Below are positions 8,959-16,630 of a stretch of 64,000 nucleotides of DNA, in pieces. The notes under the pieces are model-generated. The model made no database searches and had not been told where the DNA came from. It saw nothing but the letters and a program-made list of their open reading frames with translations. Every line of letters starts with the position of its first letter. Position 1 is the stretch's first letter. The stretch is from Acerihabitans sp015654925 (lineage in GTDB: Bacteria > Pseudomonadota > Gammaproteobacteria > Enterobacterales > Enterobacteriaceae), in NCBI RefSeq assembly GCF_047324175.1, contig NZ_CP178732.1, forward strand, positions 3,720,001 to 3,784,000, written 5' to 3'. A program made the position numbers and the translations under genes.

Positions 8959-11086
8959 TGATTTTGCTTAACACATCGCGCACGCTGGCCAGCATCGGCG
9001 TGCCCGGGCCGTAAATCGCCATCACGCCGCGGGCGTACAGGAAGTCGTAATCCTGCGGCGGGATCACCCCGCCCGCCACCACTTTGATATCTTGCCGGCC
9101 GTAACCGGCCAGCGCGTCGATCAGCGCCGGGATCAGCGTTTTGTGGCCCGCGGCCAGCGACGAGGCGCCGATCACGTGCACGTCATTTTCCACCGCCAGT
9201 TTGGCGATCTCTTCCGGGGTGGAAAACATCGGGCTGAGATCCACATCGAAACCAAGGTCGGAGTACGCGCTGGCAATCACTTTCACCCCGCGATCGTGGC
9301 CGTCCTGGCCCATCTTGGCCATTAATATCCGCGGCCGCCGGCCCTGCTGCGCCAGGAAACGATCGGTGGCCGCTTTGATATGCTCGAACTCCGCCGCCCC
9401 TTCCGCATTCTGGTGGTAGCTATTGGCGATAATGCCGGTGACGCAGTTGGTCTGCACCAGATAACGGCCGAAGGCCTGTTCAATGGCCGAGGAAATTTCC
9501 CCCAGGGTGGCGCGCAGCCGCGCGGCGTGAATCGCCGCGTCCAGCAGGTTGCCGCCGGCGGCGGCCGCGTGGCTGATTGCGGCCAGGGCGTCGGCCACCG
9601 CGGCGCTATCGCGGGTGGCGCGAATCTGCCGCAGGCGTTCCACCTGTTCCTGGCGCACCTTGACATTATCGATTTCCAGTACCGAGGTGGCGTCTTCGTG
9701 GGCCAGCTTATATTTATTGACGCCGACGATGACCCGCTGGCCCTGGTCAATCAGCGATTGCTGGCGGGCGGAAGCTTCCTCGATCATCCGTTTGGGCAGT
9801 CCCGCCTCGATAGCCTTGGCCATGCCGCCCACGTCGCCAATCCGGTGAATGATATCCCGCGCGTCTTTGACGATGCGATCGGTGAGATTTTCCACATAAT
9901 AGGAGCCGGCCAGCGGATCGACGGTACGACAGACCGCGGATTCCTCCTGCAGGATGATTTGCGTATTGCGGGCGATGCGGGCGGAAAAGTCGGTGGGCAG
10001 GCCCAGGGCTTCGTCAAAGGCGTTGGTATGCAGCGACTGGGTGCCGCCCAGGGTGGCGGCCAGCGCCTCGATGGTGGTGCGGATCACGTTATTGTAGGGG
10101 TCCTGCTCGGTCAGGCTCCAGCCCGAAGTCTGGCAATGGGTACGCAGCGCCAGGGATTTCGGATTGGTGGACCCAAAGCTGCCGACCGCCTCGCTCCATA
10201 AAAAACGCGCGGCCCGCAGCATGGCGACATTCATAAATAAATCCATGCCGATGCCAAAGAAAAACGACAGGCGCGGCGCGAAGTCGTCTATATCCAGGCC
10301 GGCCGCCAGCGCCGCCTGAATATATTCGATACCGTCGGCAATGGTGAATGCCACCTGCTGGACGCAATTGGCCCCCGCTTCCCCCATATGGTAGCCGCTG
10401 ATGCTGATGGTATTGAATTTCGGCATATTGCCGGAGCAATAGGCGATAATATCGGAAATAATGCGCATCGACGGTTTGGGGGGGTAAATATAGGTATTGC
10501 GGCACAGATACTCTTTAAGAATATCATTCTGGATGGTGCCGGTGAGTTGGGCGGTGGGCACCCCCTGCTCTTCGGCGGCCACGATATAAAACGCCATAAT
10601 GGGGATCACCGCGCCGTTCATGGTCATGGAAACCGACATCTTATCCAGCGGGATCTGGTCGAACAGGATCTTCATATCTTCGACGCTATCGATGGCCACG
10701 CCGGCTTTGCCGACATCGCCGGACACCCGTTCATTATCCGAATCATAACCGCGGTGGGTGGGCAGATCGAACGCCACCGACAGCCCCTTTTGCCCCGCGG
10801 CCAGGTTGCGGCGATAAAAGGCGTTGGATTCCGTGGCGGTGGAAAACCCGGCGTATTGCCGGATGGTCCAGGGCTGGGCGGCGTACATGGTGGCGCGCGG
10901 GCCGCGAACGAACGGCGCCATACCCGGCAGCGAGCCGGTCACTTCCAGTCCCTCCAGGTCATCGGCGGTATACAGGGGTTTGATGGCGATTTCTTCCGCC
11001 GTCAGGGTGGTTAAATCGGCAACGCTTTTCCCTAGCCGCGCCAATTCCTTATTGGCAAGTTTTTCCCATGCCTCTAGCTGAGCCAT
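8942..11086 (-). CDS. scpA: Adenosylcobalamin-dependent methylmalonyl-CoA mutase
   Basis: First gene of the operon. It interconverts succinyl-CoA and methylmalonyl-CoA using coenzyme B12. 714 residues, exactly the length of E. coli Sbm/ScpA. The N-terminal TIM barrel contains the substrate-channel region RGPRATMYAAQPWTIRQYAGF. The C-terminal cobalamin-binding domain has the base-off motif DGHDRG, with the cobalt-ligating His at residue 597, followed by the usual ASSLAAGHKTL segment. The ATG has GGAG seven bases upstream. No B12 riboswitch is evident in the 5' region, so cobalamin supply must be controlled elsewhere. Confidence 0.97.
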   Translation of the reverse strand: MAQLEAWEKLANKELARLGKSVADLTTLTAEEIAIKPLYTADDLEGLEVTGSLPGMAPFVRGPRATMYAAQPWTIRQYAGFSTATESNAFYRRNLAAGQKGLSVAFDLPTHRGYDSDNERVSGDVGKAGVAIDSVEDMKILFDQIPLDKMSVSMTMNGAVIPIMAFYIVAAEEQGVPTAQLTGTIQNDILKEYLCRNTYIYPPKPSMRIISDIIAYCSGNMPKFNTISISGYHMGEAGANCVQQVAFTIADGIEYIQAALAAGLDIDDFAPRLSFFFGIGMDLFMNVAMLRAARFLWSEAVGSFGSTNPKSLALRTHCQTSGWSLTEQDPYNNVIRTTIEALAATLGGTQSLHTNAFDEALGLPTDFSARIARNTQIILQEESAVCRTVDPLAGSYYVENLTDRIVKDARDIIHRIGDVGGMAKAIEAGLPKRMIEEASARQQSLIDQGQRVIVGVNKYKLAHEDATSVLEIDNVKVRQEQVERLRQIRATRDSAAVADALAAISHAAAAGGNLLDAAIHAARLRATLGEISSAIEQAFGRYLVQTNCVTGIIANSYHQNAEGAAEFEHIKAATDRFLAQQGRRPRILMAKMGQDGHDRGVKVIASAYSDLGFDVDLSPMFSTPEEIAKLAVENDVHVIGASSLAAGHKTLIPALIDALAGYGRQDIKVVAGGVIPPQDYDFLYARGVMAIYGPGTPMLASVRDVLSKISDYHD

Positions 11087-11479
11087 TATTTTTCTCCGGG
11101 TAGAATATATAATTTTTTATTTTATCCAGACCTCTGCGGCGATACGTCAAGCGTCCTTGCCGAATAAAGGGAATCCGGCAATAACCTGTTTAATGTATTG
11201 GGATGTTCGCTGCTGGTCAGATTGAAATCTGTGGATGTAATATCGTTATGGTTATCCGCTTATGTCTGTATAAAATACCTGGAATTATAAATACCACCTT
11301 CCCCGGGGTTTTGCTCCCTCAAAAAATGCATGCTGAGCAATCATTATTTGCCGCATGGCGAAGAGCCGCCAAAGGTAGTGCTAAATCGATTAGGCCATAG
11401 CGGGATAAAGACGGGATATCGCCGGCGGACGCGGAGCGCGGCCGCCGGTTTCAGGAAGGCAACGGGTAGTTTATCCCGG
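11087..11479. other. Intergenic region upstream of scpA and downstream of frmA
   Basis: 393 bp between scpA, whose promoter must lie here, and the 3' end of frmA; both are on the minus strand. The scpA-proximal part is AT-rich (an AATTTTTTATTTTATCC run around 11111). The rest holds no frame with coding character and no cobalamin-riboswitch signature I could recognise. Confidence 0.4.
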
Positions 11480-12589
11480 TTAGAAATGGATCACGGTGCG
11501 AATGGATTTACCTTCATGCATCAAATCAAATGCGTCGTTGATCCGCTCAAGGGGCATGGTATGGGTAATAAAGGGATCGAGATTGATTTCACCGGTCATG
11601 GCCTGTTCCACCATGCCGGGCAATTGGGTGCGCCCCTTGACGCCGCCGAAGGCGGACCCGCGCCATACCCGGCCGGTAACCAGCTGGAAGGGACGGGTTT
11701 TGATCTCTTTGCCCGCGCCGGCCACGCCGATAATGATGCTTTCGCCCCAGCCTTTATGGCAGCATTCCAGCGCCGCGCGCATCACGTCCACATTGCCGAT
11801 GCATTCAAAACTGAAATCCACCCCGCCGTCCGTCAATTCGACAATCACGTCCTGGATCGGCCGCTCGTGATCCTTGGGATTGATGCAATCGGTGGCGCCC
11901 ATGGAGCGGGCCAGGTCGAATTTACCCGGATTGGTATCAATGGCGATAATCCGTCCCGCTTTGGCCTGCACCGCGCCCTGGATCGCCGCCAGTCCGATAC
12001 CGCCCAGGCCGAAAATGGCCACCGTATCCCCCGCCTTGACCTTGGCGGTATTGTGCACCGCGCCGATGCCGGTGGTCACGCCGCAGCCCAGCAGGCACAC
12101 CTTCTCCAGCGGGGCCTGGGGATTAACCACGGCCAGGGAAATTTCGGCCACCACGGTATATTCGCTAAAGGTGCTGGTGCCCATATAATGATAAATGGGC
12201 TGGCCGTTATAGGAAAAACGCGTGGTGCCGTCGGGCATCAGACCTTTGCCCTGGGTCGCCCGCACCGCCTGGCACAGATTGGTTTTACCGGATTTGCAAA
12301 ATTTGCACACCCCGCATTCCGCGGTATACAGGGGAATCACATGATCGCCCGCTTTTACGCTGGTCACCCCTTCGCCCACTGCCACCACGATGCCGCCGCC
12401 CTCATGTCCCAGCACGGCGGGGAACACGCCCTCGGGGTCGTCCCCCGACAGGGTAAAGGCGTCGGTGTGGCATACGCCGGTATGGGTAATTTTCACCAGC
12501 ACCTCCCCTTTTTGCGGCGGTGCGACATCAATCTCAACGATTTTAAGGGGCTGGCCCGGCGCAAAAGCAACGGCTGCACGAGATTTCAT
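11480..12589 (-). CDS. frmA: S-(hydroxymethyl)glutathione dehydrogenase / class III alcohol dehydrogenase
   Basis: Zinc enzyme that oxidises the glutathione-formaldehyde adduct. 369 residues, the E. coli FrmA length. The start MKSRAAVAFAPGQPLKIVEIDVAPP is typical. The catalytic zinc site is in GVCHTDAFTLSG and GHEGGGIVVAVG, the structural zinc loop is CGVCKFCKSGKTNLC, and the NAD-binding glycines are in FGLGGIGLAAIQGA. It is downstream of frmR and should be de-repressed with it. The usual partner frmB (S-formylglutathione hydrolase) does not follow. Confidence 0.96.
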   Translation of the reverse strand: MKSRAAVAFAPGQPLKIVEIDVAPPQKGEVLVKITHTGVCHTDAFTLSGDDPEGVFPAVLGHEGGGIVVAVGEGVTSVKAGDHVIPLYTAECGVCKFCKSGKTNLCQAVRATQGKGLMPDGTTRFSYNGQPIYHYMGTSTFSEYTVVAEISLAVVNPQAPLEKVCLLGCGVTTGIGAVHNTAKVKAGDTVAIFGLGGIGLAAIQGAVQAKAGRIIAIDTNPGKFDLARSMGATDCINPKDHERPIQDVIVELTDGGVDFSFECIGNVDVMRAALECCHKGWGESIIIGVAGAGKEIKTRPFQLVTGRVWRGSAFGGVKGRTQLPGMVEQAMTGEINLDPFITHTMPLERINDAFDLMHEGKSIRTVIHF

Positions 12590-12658
12590 AGGGTTTCTCC
12601 AAAATAGATTGATACAAAAACCATTATTATCGCCAAAACGGATTTGCCGGCGGCGTTT

Positions 12659-12934
12659 TCACTTTAAATAGGCGCGCACCAGGCTGGCGACGCCGTTCAC
12701 CCGCTCGGCTTTTTCCGCCTCGGACAACCCGTCCTGGCCCAGCTCATCGCGGATATGGATTTCCATGATTTCCGACATCAGGCCGTGGGACGCGCCGCGC
12801 ACGGCGGCGATTTGCTGCAATAACGCACCGCAGTCCAGCCCGGCTTCCAGCCCGCGCTCCAGCGCTTCCACCTGGCCTTTAATGCGCCGCACCCGCAGCA
12901 GGATGCGCTGTTTATCGTCTAATGAACGCGGCAT
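12659..12934 (-). CDS. frmR: Formaldehyde-sensing repressor
   Basis: Small helical repressor of the CsoR/RcnR family (91 residues). The sensor residues Pro2, Cys35 and His60 (in SEIMEIHIRDEL) are all in place, as in E. coli FrmR, where formaldehyde links Pro2 and Cys35 across the dimer. The ATG is preceded by AAGGTGG. It lies upstream of frmA with 69 bp between them, so it autoregulates the frmRA unit through the operator at its own promoter. Confidence 0.95.
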   Translation of the reverse strand: MPRSLDDKQRILLRVRRIKGQVEALERGLEAGLDCGALLQQIAAVRGASHGLMSEIMEIHIRDELGQDGLSEAEKAERVNGVASLVRAYLK

Positions 12935-12955
12935 AACGCCACCTTATCCCAAACC

Positions 12956-12979
12956 ATAGTATAGGGGGGTATAGTATAG
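12956..12979. promoter_or_regulatory. Predicted FrmR operator
   Basis: A run of six G flanked by ATAGTATA on the left and TATAGTATAG on the right, about 22 bp upstream of the frmR ATG. A G/C tract flanked by such A/T repeats is the recognised operator form of FrmR/RcnR-type repressors. Confidence 0.75.
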
Positions 12980-13147
12980 CTATCACCAAAAAGATCAACC
13001 CCGCGCCGGGATGGCCTAATGATTATTTAACCAATGGCTACAATAGCTCCAGACGATAAGTATTACCCCACGGAAGGCCTATACTTGTCATACAAAACGC
13101 TTTACTTCCGTTTCATTACTAAATGTTTCATAAGGATATCATTTATC

Positions 13148-14554
13148 ATGAGCGTTCAAACCGCCACAGCTTCGTCGATTAAAACCGTCAATCCGGCCAC
13201 CAATAAAATTGAAAAACAATTTGACGCCATGTCCGACGAGCAAATTGAAACCATCCTGGCCCGGGCCGACGGCGCCTTTGCCCAGTGGAAAAAAGTGCCG
13301 TTCTCCCAGCGGGCCGAGCTGCTGCATAAAGTGGCGGCCATCATGCGCGAACAAAAAGAGGCGTTGGGCAAGCTTTGCACCATCGAGATGGGCAAACTGC
13401 TGTCCGAAGGCATCGGGGAAGTGCTGCTGTGCGCCGATATTTTTGATTACTACGCCGACAATGGCGAAGCGTTCCTGGCGGATAAACCCCTTGATACCCC
13501 GCTGGGCAGCGCCTTCCTGAGCTACGCGCCCATCGGCGTGCTGTTAAGCGTTCAGCCGTGGAATTTTCCGTTTTACCAAATCACCCGTTCCGCGGCGCCC
13601 AATATCATGGCCGGCAATACCATGGTATTAAAACATGCGTCCAACGTACCGCAATGCGCGGCGATTATGGAACAGATTTTCGCCCAGGCCGGCGTACCGG
13701 CCGGGGTTTATACCAACCTGTTTGTACCGGGGTCCAAAGTCTCGGCGTTGATCGGCGATAAGCGCATTAAAGGCGTCTCGCTCACCGGCAGCGAGTCCGC
13801 CGGTTCAAGCTTTGCCGCCGAAGCGGGCAAATACGTGAAAAAATCCACCCTGGAACTGGGCGGCAGCGATGCTTTTGTCGTTCTGGCGGATGCTGATCTG
13901 GATCTGGCGGTCAAAACCGCCGCCCTGGGGCGTTTATGGAATGCCGGCCAGGTGTGCGTTTCGCCCAAACGCATCATTGTCCTGGAAAGCGTGGCGCAAG
14001 CTTTTATCAGCAAGGCGCGGGCCATTTATGAAACCATCCGCATCGGCGATCCCCTGGACGCCGCCACCCAGTTGGCGCCCCTGAGCAGCGAAAAAGCGGC
14101 GCAGGAAATTATCGCCCAGGTGGAGACCGCGGTGAAACAAGGCGCGAAACTGGTATACGGCGGCCATCGCCTGGATCGTCCGGGCGCCTATATGGAACCG
14201 ACGATTCTTACCGATATCAAACCCGGCACGGCGGCCTATGCCGAAGAAATTTTCGGGCCGGTACTGTGCATTTATGCGGTCAAGGATGAAGCGGCGGCCA
14301 TTGCCTTGGCCAACGATTCGGTATTCGGACTGGGCGGCACCGTGTTTGGCACCGATACCGCCAAGGCCGTAGCGGTGGCGCGGCAAATCGATACCGGCAT
14401 GGTATATATTAATCATACCACCGGTATTGCGCCTGAATTGCCGTTTGGCGGCACTAAAAATTCGGGTTATGGCCGTGAACAGTCCCCTGCCGGTATCCAT
14501 GAATTCGTAAATGAAAAACTGATCCGGATCACCACGCCTGATGCCCCTTATTGA
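13148..14554 (+). CDS. NAD(P)-dependent aldehyde dehydrogenase, succinate-semialdehyde dehydrogenase-like
   Basis: 468 residues from the chosen ATG (MSVQTATASSIKTVNPATN). The full ALDH fold is present: substrate/cofactor motif VQPWNFPFYQITR, catalytic Glu in LELGGSD, catalytic Cys in GQVCVSPKR and the C-terminal FGLGGTVFGTDT. It resembles the Sad/YneI succinate-semialdehyde dehydrogenase group, but the native aldehyde is not certain. The frame is open 38 codons further upstream, but those codons look like non-coding leader, and AAGGA lies 12-13 bases before the chosen start. It is divergent from frmR, so a role in aldehyde detoxification is possible. Confidence 0.82.
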   Translation: MSVQTATASSIKTVNPATNKIEKQFDAMSDEQIETILARADGAFAQWKKVPFSQRAELLHKVAAIMREQKEALGKLCTIEMGKLLSEGIGEVLLCADIFDYYADNGEAFLADKPLDTPLGSAFLSYAPIGVLLSVQPWNFPFYQITRSAAPNIMAGNTMVLKHASNVPQCAAIMEQIFAQAGVPAGVYTNLFVPGSKVSALIGDKRIKGVSLTGSESAGSSFAAEAGKYVKKSTLELGGSDAFVVLADADLDLAVKTAALGRLWNAGQVCVSPKRIIVLESVAQAFISKARAIYETIRIGDPLDAATQLAPLSSEKAAQEIIAQVETAVKQGAKLVYGGHRLDRPGAYMEPTILTDIKPGTAAYAEEIFGPVLCIYAVKDEAAAIALANDSVFGLGGTVFGTDTAKAVAVARQIDTGMVYINHTTGIAPELPFGGTKNSGYGREQSPAGIHEFVNEKLIRITTPDAPY

Positions 14555-14589
14555 TCGTCGGTGAGTCCCGATTAATTCTAATTGCCCTG

Positions 14590-14617
14590 CGGGCCGGATG
14601 CGTCAGCACCCGGCCCG
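14590..14617 (+). terminator. Hairpin after the aldehyde dehydrogenase gene
   Basis: CGGGCCGG and CCGGCCCG form an 8-bp stem around a 12-base loop, 36 bp after the stop codon, followed by TTCTTCAT. The U-run is weak, so terminator strength is uncertain. Confidence 0.55.
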
Positions 14618-14849
14618 TTCTTCATCTGCGAAACAAAATACCTGGTTACAATAACGGGTCAAAATAACTTTTTAAAATACCTTTCCAACATGCCTATCGC
14701 CTCTTTTGCCTTATTTTGTCAAAAAAATATTTTAAATTTTAAATAAAAGTTATATTGTTGTGTCATGGCAAAAATGTGACCTGCCGCTTAGGCATAAAAG
14801 GATATTTAGCTATAAAATCCGTTTTTTTATGGACAATTGCACAATACAG

Positions 14850-14865
14850 TGTGATGTTAGTCATA
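14850..14865. promoter_or_regulatory. CRP-like site (distal)
   Basis: TGTGATGTTAGTCATA matches TGTGA-N6-TCACA at 9 of 10 informative positions. It lies in an AT-rich leader, about 325 bp before the MFS carrier start. Catabolite control of a sugar-acid carrier would be expected. Confidence 0.45.
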
Positions 14866-14898
14866 TTTCTTAATGACATTTTAATTATCATACATAAA

Positions 14899-14914
14899 CG
14901 TGATCTAACGCACA
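14899..14914. promoter_or_regulatory. CRP-like site (proximal)
   Basis: CGTGATCTAACGCACA matches TGTGA-N6-TCACA at 8 of 10 informative positions and is centred 49 bp after the distal site. The rest of 14618-15189 is AT-rich and holds no convincing gene. Confidence 0.35.
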
Positions 14915-15189
14915 GTCACCGCTTTTCTCCAAAATAAACCCTATGTATCGCCATAATACTGGTCATTTGCATAATGACTTACCCCGCGCCCATTTTTATA
15001 CTTCTGCTCACGGATACATTATGACGATTGGTATTTCGGTGTTTAATATCGCGTCCCTGAAGCGTCCCAAATACCCAAACCCTTATCTACAGACATAAAT
15101 TTTAATTATGAGGCTTATGGTTGCCGCGGATTATTTTTCCGATCGGCGGGAGATGCCATAGGCCAAAAGCGTCAACGCGGAGATATATA

Positions 15190-16524
15190 ATGGCGATTGA
15201 GACCACTTTGGAGAATAACGGCAAAACGCACGTGCGTTATTTTGTTCTGCTGTTTATTTTTATTATCACGGCGGTAAATTATGCCGATCGGGTAACGTTA
15301 TCGATAGCCGGCGTCGCCGTCTCCCATGATTTGGGGTTGGACGTCGTCAACCTGGGGCAGATTTTCTCGGCTTTTGGCATTGCCTACCTGGTGATGCAGG
15401 TGCCCGGCGGATGGTTGCTGGATAAATTTGGTTCGATTAAAGTCTACAGCTATAGCCTGTTCTTCTGGTCGCTGTTTACCTTATTGCAGGGGTTTGTCGG
15501 CGTATTGTCGGTGCCCGCGGCCATCTTCTCGCTGTTTATGCTGCAATTTTTACTGGGTTTTGCCGAGGCGCCCGCGTTCCCGGCGAATGCGCGCATCGTC
15601 GCGGCCTGGTTTCCGGCCAAAGAACGCGCTACCGCGTCGTCGATTTTCAATGCGGCGCAATATTTCTCGCTGGCGATTTTCTCGCCGTTCCTGGGCTGGC
15701 TGGTCTATGCCTGGAGCTGGAAGCATGTGTTTACCGTAATGGGCGTCATCGGTTTCGTCCTGACCTTCCTGTGGATTAAATTTGTCCATAACCCGTTTGA
15801 ATCCCCCTACGCCAACCGCGCCGAACTCGATTACATCGAGCAAGGGGGCGGCGTAGTGAACATGGATCAGAAAAAGTCGGCCAAAACCGGCCCGAAATGG
15901 AACTACGTTAAACAATTGCTGACCAGCCGCATGATGCTGGGGATCTTTTTTGGCCAGTATTTCCTCAACACCATTACCTGGTTCTTCCTGACCTGGTTCC
16001 CGATTTATTTGGTGCAGGAAAAAGGCATGAGCATCCTGAAGGTGGGTTTGATTGCCTCCATTCCGGCGCTGTGCGGTTTTGCCGGCGGCATATCGGGCGG
16101 CGTGGTATCCGACTTCCTGCTAAAACGCGGCTGCTCGCTGACCTTTGCGCGCAAAGCGCCTATCGTATTCGGCATGCTGCTGGCCTCCACCATGATCCTA
16201 TGCAACTATACCGATAATACGGTGCTGGTGGTGGGGCTGATGGCGCTGGCGTTTTTCGGCAAGGGGTTCGGGGCGCTGGGCTGGCCGGTGATAGCAGATA
16301 CCGCGCCCAAGGAGGTGATCGGGCTGTGCGGCGCCATCTTTAATGTGTTTGGCAACGTGGCGTCCATCGTCACCCCGCTGCTGATTGGTTATCTGGTGAA
16401 AAATCTGCATTCGTTCAACAGCGCGCTGATCTTCGTCGGCTGTTCGGCCATCATGTCCATGCTCTGCTATCTGCTGGTGGTAGGTAAAATCCAGCGGCTG
16501 GAGCTGAAAAAAGTGCCTGAATAG
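15190..16524 (+). CDS. MFS carrier of the glucarate/galactarate (GudP) family
   Basis: Twelve-helix proton symporter of the anion:cation symporter family (444 residues). It tracks E. coli GudP closely in NYADRVTLSIAG, MQVPGGWLLDKFGS, GFAEAPAFPANARIVAAWFPAKERATA, YLVQEKGMSILKVGL and ADTAPKEVIGLCGAIFN. The substrate is thus probably a hexarate or similar sugar acid, but no catabolic dehydratase gene is adjacent, so a different anion is possible. The ATG at 15190 is preceded by GGAG at eight bases; the frame extends upstream without a better start. Two CRP-like sites lie in its long leader. Confidence 0.85.
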   Translation: MAIETTLENNGKTHVRYFVLLFIFIITAVNYADRVTLSIAGVAVSHDLGLDVVNLGQIFSAFGIAYLVMQVPGGWLLDKFGSIKVYSYSLFFWSLFTLLQGFVGVLSVPAAIFSLFMLQFLLGFAEAPAFPANARIVAAWFPAKERATASSIFNAAQYFSLAIFSPFLGWLVYAWSWKHVFTVMGVIGFVLTFLWIKFVHNPFESPYANRAELDYIEQGGGVVNMDQKKSAKTGPKWNYVKQLLTSRMMLGIFFGQYFLNTITWFFLTWFPIYLVQEKGMSILKVGLIASIPALCGFAGGISGGVVSDFLLKRGCSLTFARKAPIVFGMLLASTMILCNYTDNTVLVVGLMALAFFGKGFGALGWPVIADTAPKEVIGLCGAIFNVFGNVASIVTPLLIGYLVKNLHSFNSALIFVGCSAIMSMLCYLLVVGKIQRLELKKVPE

Positions 16525-16586
16525 CCACGTTCGGCAGCCCGGACGCGCACGGCGCGGACCGCCGGCATAACTCATTATGCCAGGCC

Positions 16587-16617
16587 AGCGAGGCGCCCCG
16601 TAACGGGGCGCCTCGCT
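16587..16617. terminator. Strong hairpin between convergent genes
   Basis: A perfect 14-bp stem (AGCGAGGCGCCCCG / CGGGGCGCCTCGCT) with a TAA loop, between the carrier stop (16524) and the siderophore receptor stop (16631). No long T-run follows on either side, but its position and stability fit a bidirectional terminator. Confidence 0.75.
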
Positions 16618-16630
16618 ATTGCGGCCGGGA

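Noticed and set aside
11087..11479. Possible cobalamin riboswitch before the B12-dependent mutase
   Set aside because: No B12-box core or characteristic paired segments could be recognised in the leader.
11330..12607. 425-codon plus-strand frame opposite frmA
   Set aside because: Antisense to a gene identical in length to E. coli frmA, with low-complexity composition; a shadow frame.
14755..14937. 60-codon frame in the AT-rich leader
   Set aside because: No ribosome-binding site, and the CRP-like sites lie inside it; more likely regulatory DNA.
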